Source of the DNA: Massilia sp. 9096
GTDB taxonomy: Bacteria > Pseudomonadota > Gammaproteobacteria > Burkholderiales > Burkholderiaceae_D
Direction: 5' to 3'
NCBI RefSeq assembly: GCF_000745265.1
Contig: NZ_JQNN01000001.1
Span: 930,001-994,000 of the forward strand
Length of the DNA: 64,000 nt
Position 1 is the first letter of the stretch, and every line of letters starts with the position of its first letter. The notes beneath the pieces are model-generated. The model made no database searches and was not told where the DNA came from. It saw only the letters and a list, made by a program, of their open reading frames with translations. Of this stretch, positions 20,193 through 28,058 are shown in pieces. The position numbers and the translations under genes were made by a program.

Positions 20193-22883
20193 ATGAGCGT
20201 GCGTAACCTGCGCCAGCTGTTCGCGCCGCGCTCGGTGGCGCTGGTCGGCGCCTCCGAGCGAGCCGGCAGCGTCGGCGCGACGATGCTGCACAACCTGCTG
20301 GCCGGCGGTTTCAAGGGCACGATCTACCCGGTCAATCCGAAGTACGACCAACTGGCCGGATTGCAGGTCTGGCACGACGTGGCGCGCCTGCCGCAGGCGC
20401 CCGAGCTGGCCATCATCTGCACCCCGGCGCCCACCATCCCCGGCATCGTGCGCGCGCTGGGGGAACTGGGCACGCGCGCGGCGGTCGTGATGAGCGCCGG
20501 CCTGGCGCACGCGGTCGATGCGCGCGGGCGCAGCCTGCGCCAGGCCACGCTGGACGCGGCCAATCCCTACCTGCTGCGCATCCTGGGGCCGAACAGCGCG
20601 GGCCTGCTGGCGCCCGGGCTGGGACTGAACGCCAGCATCTCGGCCGGTGGCGCGCCGGCCGGGCGGATCGCCTTCGTGTCCGAATCCGGCGCGCTGATGA
20701 ACGGTGTGCTGGACTGGGCGCGTGCGCGCGGCATCGGCTTTTCCAGCTTCGTCTCGCTGGGGGAGTCGAGCGACGTCGACTTCGGCGACGTGCTCGACTA
20801 CCTGGCCAGCGACGCCTCGACCGGCGCCATCCTGCTGCACGTGGAAGAGGTGCGCCACGCGCGCAAGTTCATGTCGGCGGCGCGCGCGGCGGCGCGCAGC
20901 AAGCCGGTGCTGGTGCTCAAGGCCGGGCGCTCGCAGGAAAGCGCCGGCGCCGCGGCCTGCCTGTCGGGCGTGCTGGCGCGTCCCGACGACGTGTACGACG
21001 CGGCGATCCGGCGCGCCGGCATGCTGCGCGCCTATACCACCGGCCAGCTGTTCGCGGCGGTCGAGACCCTGGCGCGCGCCAAGCCGCTGTACGGCGAACG
21101 CCTGGCGATCCTATGCAACGGCGCCGGCCCGGTGGTGCTGGCGGCGGACGCGCTGCAGTACGGCGGCGGCCAGCAGGCGGTGCTCGGCGAGGACACCGTG
21201 CGCCGCCTGCGCGCGCTGGTGCCGGAATGGCGCGGCAGCGGCCCGCTCAACCTGCGCGGCGACGCCCCGCCCGAGCGCTACCGCGACGTCGTCGACCTGC
21301 TGCTGCACGACGCCGGCGTCAATGCGGTGCTGATGATCCACGCCCCCAACGCCGTGGTCGACCCGGCCGAGGTGGCGCGTGCGGTGGCGCCGCTGGCGCG
21401 CGCCTCGAACCGCAACGTGCTGGCCTGCTGGCTGGGCGCGCAAACCGTGGCCCAGGCGCGCGAGATCGCCCAGGAAGCCGGCATGCCGGCCTACCGCACG
21501 CCCGAGGAAGCGGTCAACGGCTTCCTGCAGATCGTCAACTACCGGCGCAACCAGCATTTGCTGATGGAGGTCCCGGCCTCGATCGGCGACGGCGAACCGG
21601 ACCGCGCGCATGCGCGCACGCTGGTGCGCGAGGCGCTGGCGCATGGCCGCAAGACCGGGCGCTACCTGCTCGACGACGCGGCCACCAAGGCGATCCTGGC
21701 GGCCTACGGCATCCCGGTGGTGCCCACGCGCGCCGCCGCCACGCCCGAAGACGCGGTGGGGGCGGCCGAGCGCATCGGCTTTCCGGTCGCGCTGAAGATC
21801 CAGTCGCCGGACGTCGACCAGAAGAGCGACGTCGGCGGCGTCACGCTCGACCTCGATACGTCCGAAGCGGTGCTCAAGGCGGCCGAGCGCATGCGGCGCC
21901 GCCTGGACGAGCTCAAACCGGGCGCCCGCCTGGACGGCTTCATCGTACAGGCGATGGCGCGCAATCCGCAGGCGCACGAACTGATCGCCGGGGCCGCCAC
22001 CGACCCGGTGTTCGGGCCGGTGATCCTGTTCGGGCAGGGCGGCCTTGCGGTCGAGGTGGCGGCCGACCACGCGGTCGGGCTGCCGCCGCTGAACACGGTG
22101 CTGGCGCGCGACCTGATGGCGCGCACGCGCGTGGCGCGCCAGCTGGCCGGGTATCGCAACCACCCGGCCGCCAACCTGGACGCGATCGCCGCGGTGCTGG
22201 TGCAGGTGTCGCGCCTGGTGGCCGACCTGCCGGAAATCGTCGAACTCGACATCAACCCGCTGCTGGCCGACAGCCGTGGCGCCATCGTGCTGGACGCGCG
22301 CATGCGTATCGCCATGGCCGATCGCGCCGGCTCGACGCTCGACCGGCTGGCGATCCGGCCTTATCCGGCCGAGCTGGAAGAACCGGTCGACTGGCACGGC
22401 GAACGGATTTTGCTGCGCCCGATCCGCCCCGAGGATGGCCCGGCCCACGTCGCCTTGTTCAATGCGCTCACGCCGGACGACGTGCGCTACCGCATGTTCG
22501 TGCGCATCCGCGAGCTGCAGCCGGCCCAGCTGGCGCGCTTCACCCAGATCGACTACGACCGCGAGATGGCCTTCATCGCCACGCGCACCGGTCCGGATGG
22601 GCATCCCGAAACGCTGGCGGTCAGCCGCGTGGTGACCGACCCGGACAACGTCAGCGCCGAATTCGCGGTGACGGTGCGCTCCGACCTGAAGGGCAATGGC
22701 CTGGGCATCATGTTGATGAACAAGCTGATCGCCTACTGCCGCGCGCGCGGCACGCGCGAGATCGTCGGCGAGGCGCTGCCGCAGAACGCGCCGGTGATCG
22801 GGCTGGTGAAAAAGCTCGGCTTTACGGTCGGGCCGGTGGACGAGGACGAGGGCACGCGCAAATTCGCGCTGTCGCTGCGCTGA
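20193..22883 (+). CDS. Pat-type protein: acyl-CoA synthetase (NDP-forming) fused to GNAT acetyltransferase
   Basis: An 896-residue protein with the layout of Pat/YfiQ protein lysine acetyltransferases. It has a CoA-binding domain (LFAPRSVALVGASERAGSVG) at about 8-130, a succinyl-CoA-ligase-like flavodoxin domain at about 150-460, an ATP-grasp domain (IPVVPTRAAATPEDAV, then GFPVALKIQSPDVDQKSDVG) at about 490-715, and a GNAT domain (RPIRPEDGPAHVALFNALTP, VTVRSDLKGNGLGIMLMNKL) at about 735-896. In enterobacteria such proteins acetylate and inactivate acetyl-CoA synthetase and other enzymes. GGAGG sits 6-7 nt before the ATG. The length is typical. It is monocistronic and convergent with rhlE. Confidence 0.93.
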   Translation: MSVRNLRQLFAPRSVALVGASERAGSVGATMLHNLLAGGFKGTIYPVNPKYDQLAGLQVWHDVARLPQAPELAIICTPAPTIPGIVRALGELGTRAAVVMSAGLAHAVDARGRSLRQATLDAANPYLLRILGPNSAGLLAPGLGLNASISAGGAPAGRIAFVSESGALMNGVLDWARARGIGFSSFVSLGESSDVDFGDVLDYLASDASTGAILLHVEEVRHARKFMSAARAAARSKPVLVLKAGRSQESAGAAACLSGVLARPDDVYDAAIRRAGMLRAYTTGQLFAAVETLARAKPLYGERLAILCNGAGPVVLAADALQYGGGQQAVLGEDTVRRLRALVPEWRGSGPLNLRGDAPPERYRDVVDLLLHDAGVNAVLMIHAPNAVVDPAEVARAVAPLARASNRNVLACWLGAQTVAQAREIAQEAGMPAYRTPEEAVNGFLQIVNYRRNQHLLMEVPASIGDGEPDRAHARTLVREALAHGRKTGRYLLDDAATKAILAAYGIPVVPTRAAATPEDAVGAAERIGFPVALKIQSPDVDQKSDVGGVTLDLDTSEAVLKAAERMRRRLDELKPGARLDGFIVQAMARNPQAHELIAGAATDPVFGPVILFGQGGLAVEVAADHAVGLPPLNTVLARDLMARTRVARQLAGYRNHPAANLDAIAAVLVQVSRLVADLPEIVELDINPLLADSRGAIVLDARMRIAMADRAGSTLDRLAIRPYPAELEEPVDWHGERILLRPIRPEDGPAHVALFNALTPDDVRYRMFVRIRELQPAQLARFTQIDYDREMAFIATRTGPDGHPETLAVSRVVTDPDNVSAEFAVTVRSDLKGNGLGIMLMNKLIAYCRARGTREIVGEALPQNAPVIGLVKKLGFTVGPVDEDEGTRKFALSLR

Positions 22884-22964
22884 GCGCAAGCCCTGGCGCA
22901 GCCACAGCGCGGCCGATGCGCCACGCGCACGAAAGCGCCGGCGTAGGAGCGTGACGCCAGCGCC

Positions 22965-24245
22965 TCAGCGCCGGAAGCGCACGTCTTCCTGCACCACCTT
23001 CGCGTCTGCGCGCGCATCACGCTCGGCCTTGCCCTTCTTGGGTTTCTTCGGCTTCTTGACGATTTGCCCGCCGGCATTGGTCTGCGGTACGCGGTGCTCG
23101 GGTTCGAAGCCCGGCTCTTCCTCGCGCTGCAGCGTCTGTTTGGTCAGCGCTTCGATCGCGGCCAGCTGCTGGACTTCGTCGGCGCACACCAGCGACACCG
23201 CTTCGCCCGACGCGCCGGCGCGGCCGGTGCGGCCGCTGCGGTGCACGTAATCCTCGGCGACGATCGGCAGGTCGACGTTGACCACCGCCGGCAAGCCGTC
23301 GATGTCCAGGCCGCGCGCGGCGACGTCGGTGGCGACCAGCACGCGCACTTCGCCGGCCTTGAAGCGCTCGAAGGCACGCAGGCGCGCCGGCTGCGGCTTG
23401 TCGCCGTGGATCGAGTCGGCCGAGATGCCTTTTTGTTCGAGCAGCTCGACCAGCGCGTCGACGCCCTTGCGGGTCTTGACGAAGGCCAGCACCTGCGACC
23501 AGGCGCGGGTTTTCAACAGGTGCAGGAACAGCTCGGGCTTTCTCTTCTTGTCGACCGGGACGATCCATTGGCGGATCGCCTTGACCGTGGTGTTGGCGGG
23601 GCTGGCTTCGATGCGCACCGGATCGACCAGCAGCTTGTCGGCCAAGGCGCGGATCGGGTCGGAAAAGGTGGCCGAGAACAGCAGCGTCTGGCGTTTTTTG
23701 GGCAGCAGGGCCAGCAGCTTGTCGATGTCGCGCGAAAAGCCGAGGTCGAGCATGCGGTCGGCCTCGTCCAGTACCAGCGCCTGCACCGCGTTGAAGCGCA
23801 CCGCGTTCTGGCGCTGCAGGTCGAGCAGGCGACCGGGCGTGGCGACCAGCAGGTCGACGCCTTTGCGCAGGCGCATCATCTGCGGATTGATGCTGACGCC
23901 GCCGTAGGCGACCATGGTGCGCAGGGGCAGGCCGGCGCCGTAGGCTTTCGCGCTGTCGTGCACCTGTTCGGCCAGTTCGCGCGTGGGCACCAGGACCAGG
24001 GCGCGCACGCAGTTACTCTCCACCTTTTTGCTGGCGACCTGGCCATCGTCCGAGGTCAGGCGCTGCAGCAGCGGCACGGCGAAGCCGGCGGTCTTGCCGG
24101 TGCCGGTCTGGGCCGCGGCCATGACGTCGCGTCCCGCCAGCACGGCGGGGATCGCCTGGGCCTGGACCGGCGTCGGTTTTTCGTAAGACTGCGAGGCGAG
24201 GGTGCGGACGATCTGGTCGATCAGGCCGAGCGAAGCGAACGACAT
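22965..24245 (-). CDS. rhlE: DEAD-box RNA helicase, RhlE type
   Basis: A 426-residue DEAD-box helicase. All motifs are visible: the Q motif (KPTPVQAQAIP), AQTGTGKT (I), PTRELAEQ (Ia), GG, TPGR (Ib), DEAD (II), SAT (III), RGLDI (V) and HRSGRTGRAG (VI). The tail is short and basic (VKKPKKPKKGKAERD), typical of RhlE proteins involved in ribosome assembly and RNA decay, often at low temperature. The ATG at 24245 is used; a TTG two codons upstream is possible but less likely. It is divergent from the His-rich protein gene. Confidence 0.93.
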   Translation of the reverse strand: MSFASLGLIDQIVRTLASQSYEKPTPVQAQAIPAVLAGRDVMAAAQTGTGKTAGFAVPLLQRLTSDDGQVASKKVESNCVRALVLVPTRELAEQVHDSAKAYGAGLPLRTMVAYGGVSINPQMMRLRKGVDLLVATPGRLLDLQRQNAVRFNAVQALVLDEADRMLDLGFSRDIDKLLALLPKKRQTLLFSATFSDPIRALADKLLVDPVRIEASPANTTVKAIRQWIVPVDKKRKPELFLHLLKTRAWSQVLAFVKTRKGVDALVELLEQKGISADSIHGDKPQPARLRAFERFKAGEVRVLVATDVAARGLDIDGLPAVVNVDLPIVAEDYVHRSGRTGRAGASGEAVSLVCADEVQQLAAIEALTKQTLQREEEPGFEPEHRVPQTNAGGQIVKKPKKPKKGKAERDARADAKVVQEDVRFRR

Positions 24246-24383
24246 GGGCAATGGAAGAGAAGGGCGAAAGGCGACAGTGTACCCTGCCGCGCCCGCGGCG
24301 TGCAGCCGGCGCGGTCTGGTCGTTGCCTGGGTCGACGGCGGCGTTGGTTACATGCAGTGAAGAATGTAAGTATCTGTTGCAGC

Positions 24384-24412
24384 TTGAGAAACGCAAGATT
24401 CCCTTTGATAAA
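24384..24412 (+). promoter_or_regulatory. Sigma-70-like promoter of the His-rich secreted protein gene
   Basis: TTGAGA (24384-24389) and GATAAA (24407-24412) are separated by 17 bp, in an AT-richer stretch 39 bp before the start codon. The hexamers match the consensus only moderately. GAGAGAGG just before the ATG is the ribosome binding site. Confidence 0.45.
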
Positions 24413-24450
24413 CTTGACACATTCCTTGCAGTTTCGAGAGAGAGGCACAT

Positions 24451-24981
24451 ATGAAAAAATTAATCGTCGGCATGGCGCTGTGCGCCGCAGCGTTCCCGGT
24501 CCTGGCCCAGACCAACGTCAGCATCAGCGTCGGCCAGCCCGGCTTCTACGGCCGCGTCAACGTCGGCGACTTCGCGCCGCGTCCGGTGCTGTACGCGCCG
24601 CAGCCGGTCATCATCGAGCAGCGTCCGCGCTACGTCGCCGAACCGGTCTACCTGCGCGTGCCGCCGGCGCACCGCATGCACTGGGCGCGCTACTGCGGCC
24701 GCTACAGCGCCTGCGGCATGCCGGTCCTGTTCGTGCGCGACGAGTGGTACACCCGCGATTACGTGCCGGCCTACCATCGCCGCTTCGGTCCTCCGGGCCG
24801 CTTCGTCGAATACGGCGGCCCGCGCTGGGAGCACGGTCATGGCCGCCCGGAATTCCATGACCGCGGCCGCCACGAAGGCTGGGACCGCGGCCACGGCGAA
24901 TGGCGCGGTCACGGCGAAGGCCGCGGCGAATGGCACGGCGAAGGCCGCGGCCACGGCGAGGGCCACGGTTACGGCCGCTGA
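24451..24981 (+). CDS. Secreted Arg/Gly/His-rich protein of unknown function
   Basis: A 176-residue exported protein. The signal peptide is residues 1-19 (MKKLIVGMALCAAAFPVLAQ). A conserved-looking middle follows: VYLRVPPAHRMHWARYCGRY, then SACGMPVLFVRDEWY with two Cys that may form a disulfide. The last 55 residues are a repetitive Gly/His/Glu/Arg tail, made of variants of GHGEGRGEW. I recognise the VPPxHxxxWxxxC core as common in beta-proteobacterial hypothetical proteins but know no function. The tail could bind metal ions or acidic polymers (speculation). Single gene, with its own promoter. Confidence 0.85.
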   Translation: MKKLIVGMALCAAAFPVLAQTNVSISVGQPGFYGRVNVGDFAPRPVLYAPQPVIIEQRPRYVAEPVYLRVPPAHRMHWARYCGRYSACGMPVLFVRDEWYTRDYVPAYHRRFGPPGRFVEYGGPRWEHGHGRPEFHDRGRHEGWDRGHGEWRGHGEGRGEWHGEGRGHGEGHGYGR

Positions 24982-25102
24982 TCGCAGCCCCCGGGCAACG
25001 GCGCGCGGATCCGCTCGCACGCCGTAGTAAACTGCCTGCAACAGCCCGGTCCAAGCCGCTTGCCGGCGGCTGGACGGCGGGCTTCATGCGCGGGAGGCGG
25101 AT

Positions 25103-26569
25103 TTGCAAAGCGAGATCGTGATCGTAGGCGGCGGGGCAGGCGGGCTGGAACTGGCTTGCAAATTGGGCCGCAAGCTCGGCCCGGACAAGGTGATGCTGGT
25201 CGACAGCCGCCTGTATCATGTGTGGAAACCCTCGCTGCACGAGGTCGCGGCGGGCACGCTCGACATCCACCAGGAAGGCCTGTCCTACCAGATGCTGGCG
25301 CACGATCGCGGCTTCACCTTCGTCTACGGCGCGATGACCGCGCTGGACGCGGCCAAGCGCACCTTGAGCGTCGGCCCGGTCAGCGCCGCCAGCGATGGCG
25401 AAGAGATTTTCCCGGCGCGTACGATCGGCTACCGCGCGCTCGTCCTCGGGGTCGGCAGCACCTCGAATTATTTCGGCGTGCCGGGCGCACGCGAAAACAC
25501 CATTTCCCTGAACGCCACCGAGGACGCCGAGCGCTTCCGCCTGCGCCTGTTGCGCCTGCTCGCCCAGGCCGCCGAAGACAAATCCGGCGGTCCCGGGCGT
25601 GCGGCCAACCAGGGCGCGGCGGTGGCCAGGGCGGTCAGCGCCGGCAGCTTCGAGTCCGGCGTGGTGCCGACCGACCGCATGGCCGAGCTGGGCGGCGCCG
25701 GCGCCGGCGGCGGCCCCGACGCCGGGCTGGACGCGGCGGCGCTGGCCCCGGGCCGCCATGCCGATGGGCTCGACATCGTGATCATCGGCGGTGGCGCCAC
25801 CGGCGTCGAACTGGCTGCCGAGCTGCGCGAAGCCTCGGGCGCCTACGCCGTGTACGGCTTCTCGCGCCTGCAGGTGCAGCGCGACGTGCGCATTACGCTG
25901 CTGGAGGGCGCGCCGCGCATTCTCGCCCCGCTGCCGGAAAAGGTGTCGGGCGCGGCCCTGCGCCTGCTGAACGAGCGCGCGATCAGGGTGGTGACCGATT
26001 GCCGCGTCACGCACATCGAAAAGCAGGCGGTGGTCGACGCCGACGGCAACCGCTATGCGGCCGACATGTGCGTCTGGGCCGCCGGCATCCGCGCGCCCGA
26101 GTTCCTGTCTTCGCTGGGTCTGCCGACCAACAAGGGTGGGCAGATCGAGGTCGACAGCCACTTGCGCGTGCCGGGCGTGGAAGGCGTGTATGCGCTGGGC
26201 GATTGCGCCGCCTGCATCGACGGCAACGGCAAGCCGGTCCCGCCGCGCGCCCAGGCCGCGCACCAGCAGGCCGATTACCTGGTCAAGACCTTCATGAACA
26301 TGATGGCCGGCTATCCGCCGCCCAAGCACCCCTATACCTACCGCGACTACGGTTCGCTGGTCTCGATCGGCCACAGCACCACGGTCGGCAGCCTGATGGG
26401 CTCGCTGCGCGGCGCCAGCATGTTCGTCGAGGGCTTCATGGCGCGCATCATGTACCTGAGCCTGCACCTGATGCATCACCAGGCGGTGCTGGGGTCGGTG
26501 CGCACGGGATTGCTGGCGCTGGCGCGCTTCCTGATCCGGCGCACCACGCCGATCGTGAAACTGCATTGA
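25103..26569 (+). CDS. Type II NADH dehydrogenase (NDH-2-like FAD oxidoreductase)
   Basis: A 488-residue flavoprotein. The FAD-binding motif is IVIVGGGAGGLELA (residues 5-18), the NADH motif IVIIGGGATGVELAAELRE (about 230), and the second FAD motif YALGDCAACID (about 370). NDH-2 oxidises NADH and reduces quinone without pumping protons; the amphipathic C-terminus (LHLMHHQAVLGSVRTGLLAL) would anchor it to the membrane. An unusual Gly/Ala-rich insertion of about 50 residues (about 165-220, including AELGGAGAGGGPDAGLDAAA) precedes the NADH domain. The start is a TTG at 25103 with GGAGG 5 nt upstream; no ATG fits. Confidence 0.9.
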   Translation: MQSEIVIVGGGAGGLELACKLGRKLGPDKVMLVDSRLYHVWKPSLHEVAAGTLDIHQEGLSYQMLAHDRGFTFVYGAMTALDAAKRTLSVGPVSAASDGEEIFPARTIGYRALVLGVGSTSNYFGVPGARENTISLNATEDAERFRLRLLRLLAQAAEDKSGGPGRAANQGAAVARAVSAGSFESGVVPTDRMAELGGAGAGGGPDAGLDAAALAPGRHADGLDIVIIGGGATGVELAAELREASGAYAVYGFSRLQVQRDVRITLLEGAPRILAPLPEKVSGAALRLLNERAIRVVTDCRVTHIEKQAVVDADGNRYAADMCVWAAGIRAPEFLSSLGLPTNKGGQIEVDSHLRVPGVEGVYALGDCAACIDGNGKPVPPRAQAAHQQADYLVKTFMNMMAGYPPPKHPYTYRDYGSLVSIGHSTTVGSLMGSLRGASMFVEGFMARIMYLSLHLMHHQAVLGSVRTGLLALARFLIRRTTPIVKLH

Positions 26570-26605
26570 AAAGCGGGGTCGTCCCGGCGCAGGCCGGGGC
26601 GGCGA

Positions 26606-27325
26606 TCAAGCCGGCTGTTTGGGCAGGACCAGCGTCAACGCCGCACCAGCACCGTCCGGCCCGCGTCCCAGCGTCAGCGTCCCGCCCAGCAGGCGCGCGC
26701 GTTCGCGCAGCATGCGCAGGCCATGGCAGCTGAACGAGTCCGCCGCGGCCTCGAGCGGACCGACGCCGTTGTCGCGCACGGTCAGCATGGCCTGGTCGCC
26801 GTCGTCGTCGAGGATTACCTCGACCGCGCTGGCCTGCGCATGCGCCAGCACGTTGCGCAAGCCTTCCTCGGCGCAGCGCAGCAGCGCCACGCCCTGTTCG
26901 CGCGTGAACTCGGGATCGTCGTCGGGCAGGCTGGCCCGGGCCTTGATGCCGTGCTCGCGGCCCCATTCCGTGACCAGTTCCGAGATCGCCGCCTTCGGTC
27001 CGAGGAACTCCAGCTTGTCGTTCCACAGCGCCAGCTGCATCTTGCGGTTGGTTTCGATGATGTTGTTGAGCAGCTGCTTCATCTGCGCCGCGCGGTCGCG
27101 CTGCGGCTGCTCGTGCAGGTGCTGGCTCAGCAATGCAAGATGCATGGTGAGCGCGGTCATCGACGAGCCCAGGCTGTCGTGCAGCTTGCGCGCGAGCTGG
27201 CGCCGTTCGTCGTCCCAGCAGGTCGTCAGGTGGCCGAGCAGCTCGGTCAGCTCGGCGGCGCGCGCGGCGTCCGCCGTGGTACCGGGATCGGGCAGTTCAG
27301 GCGGTTCTTGTGCCGAAGCTTTCAT
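26606..27325 (-). CDS. Short sensor histidine kinase (HisKA_3/NarQ-like catalytic core)
   Basis: A 239-residue kinase core without any sensor or membrane segment. The dimerisation motif ERRQLARKLHDSLGSSMTAL carries the phospho-acceptor His (about residue 51). The ATPase part has LLRCAEEGLRNVLAHAQAS (N box), VRDNGVG and GLRMLRERARLLGGTLTLG. This is the NarX/DegS class, which phosphorylates LuxR-type response regulators; none is adjacent, so the partner lies elsewhere. The ATG at 27325 is chosen, but no ribosome binding site is evident; a TTG eight or twelve codons upstream could also serve. Confidence 0.85.
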   Translation of the reverse strand: MKASAQEPPELPDPGTTADAARAAELTELLGHLTTCWDDERRQLARKLHDSLGSSMTALTMHLALLSQHLHEQPQRDRAAQMKQLLNNIIETNRKMQLALWNDKLEFLGPKAAISELVTEWGREHGIKARASLPDDDPEFTREQGVALLRCAEEGLRNVLAHAQASAVEVILDDDGDQAMLTVRDNGVGPLEAAADSFSCHGLRMLRERARLLGGTLTLGRGPDGAGAALTLVLPKQPA

Positions 27326-27465
27326 AAATGCAACCAATTTATGTTTCTCTGGATGATACAACAGCTTGGCCGACGGTGGCGCGCAGGATTTCCGGCTCTG
27401 TGAGTTGCCGTACAGTCCACTTTTGTTTTTCGGAGGAAGCTGAAGACTCTGGCTGCACGCAGGCC

Positions 27466-27501
27466 TTCACTGAGCAATTCATTAAGCAATTCACTGAGCA
27501 T
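27466..27501 (+). repeat. Three 12-bp tandem repeats in the hemerythrin leader
   Basis: Copies are TTCACTGAGCAA (27466-27477), TTCATTAAGCAA (27478-27489) and TTCACTGAGCAT (27490-27501). They end 13 bp before the hemerythrin ATG, in the transcribed leader or promoter. Confidence 0.8.
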
Positions 27502-27514
27502 AAAGGGGAACATC

Positions 27515-28030
27515 ATGACCACGAGACAACAATCGGGTGCCCAGAGCGGCGCCGCCAAAGGCATCGAGTCGATCGCCGGCCAGGATGCGATCGAACTGCT
27601 GACCGCCGACCACCGCGAAGCCTCGGACCTGTTCGAACAGTTCGAGAACCTGAGCGACCGCGCCAAGGCCAGCAAGCAGAAGATCGTGCAGAAGGTCTGC
27701 AAGGCCCTGCTGATCCACACCCAGATCGAAGAAGAGATCCTGTACCCGGCCGTGCGCGAATACGTCAAGGACCTGGCCGACCAGGTCGACGAAGCCGTGG
27801 TCGAACACGCCGCCGCCAAGGATCTGATCCGCCAGCTGCACGACATGAACCCGGACGAGGACCTGTACGATGCCAAGGTCAAGGTGCTGAGCGAGGAAAT
27901 CGAGCACCACGTCGAGGAAGAAGAGAAGGAAATGTTCCCGAAACTGCGTCAGAGCAAGATGGACCTGAACGCCATCGGCCAGGAATTGGCCCAGCGCAAG
28001 CAGGAACTGCAATCGACGCTGACCTTCTGA
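27515..28030 (+). CDS. Hemerythrin domain-containing protein
   Basis: A 171-residue cytoplasmic hemerythrin-like four-helix bundle. Di-iron ligands are likely His33 (TADHREASDLFEQFE), His68 and Glu72 (LLIHTQIEEEILYP), His98 (VVEHAAAKDL) and His131/His132 with Glu135 (IEHHVEEEEKEMFP). Such proteins bind oxygen or NO, or protect against iron stress. AAGGGGAAC precedes the ATG at 27515. The protein has a Gln/Ser-rich N-terminal extension of about 20 residues. Three 12-bp direct repeats lie just upstream. Confidence 0.93.
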   Translation: MTTRQQSGAQSGAAKGIESIAGQDAIELLTADHREASDLFEQFENLSDRAKASKQKIVQKVCKALLIHTQIEEEILYPAVREYVKDLADQVDEAVVEHAAAKDLIRQLHDMNPDEDLYDAKVKVLSEEIEHHVEEEEKEMFPKLRQSKMDLNAIGQELAQRKQELQSTLTF

Positions 28031-28058
28031 TCAGCGTTTTCCCCGCCCGCGCCGGCTG

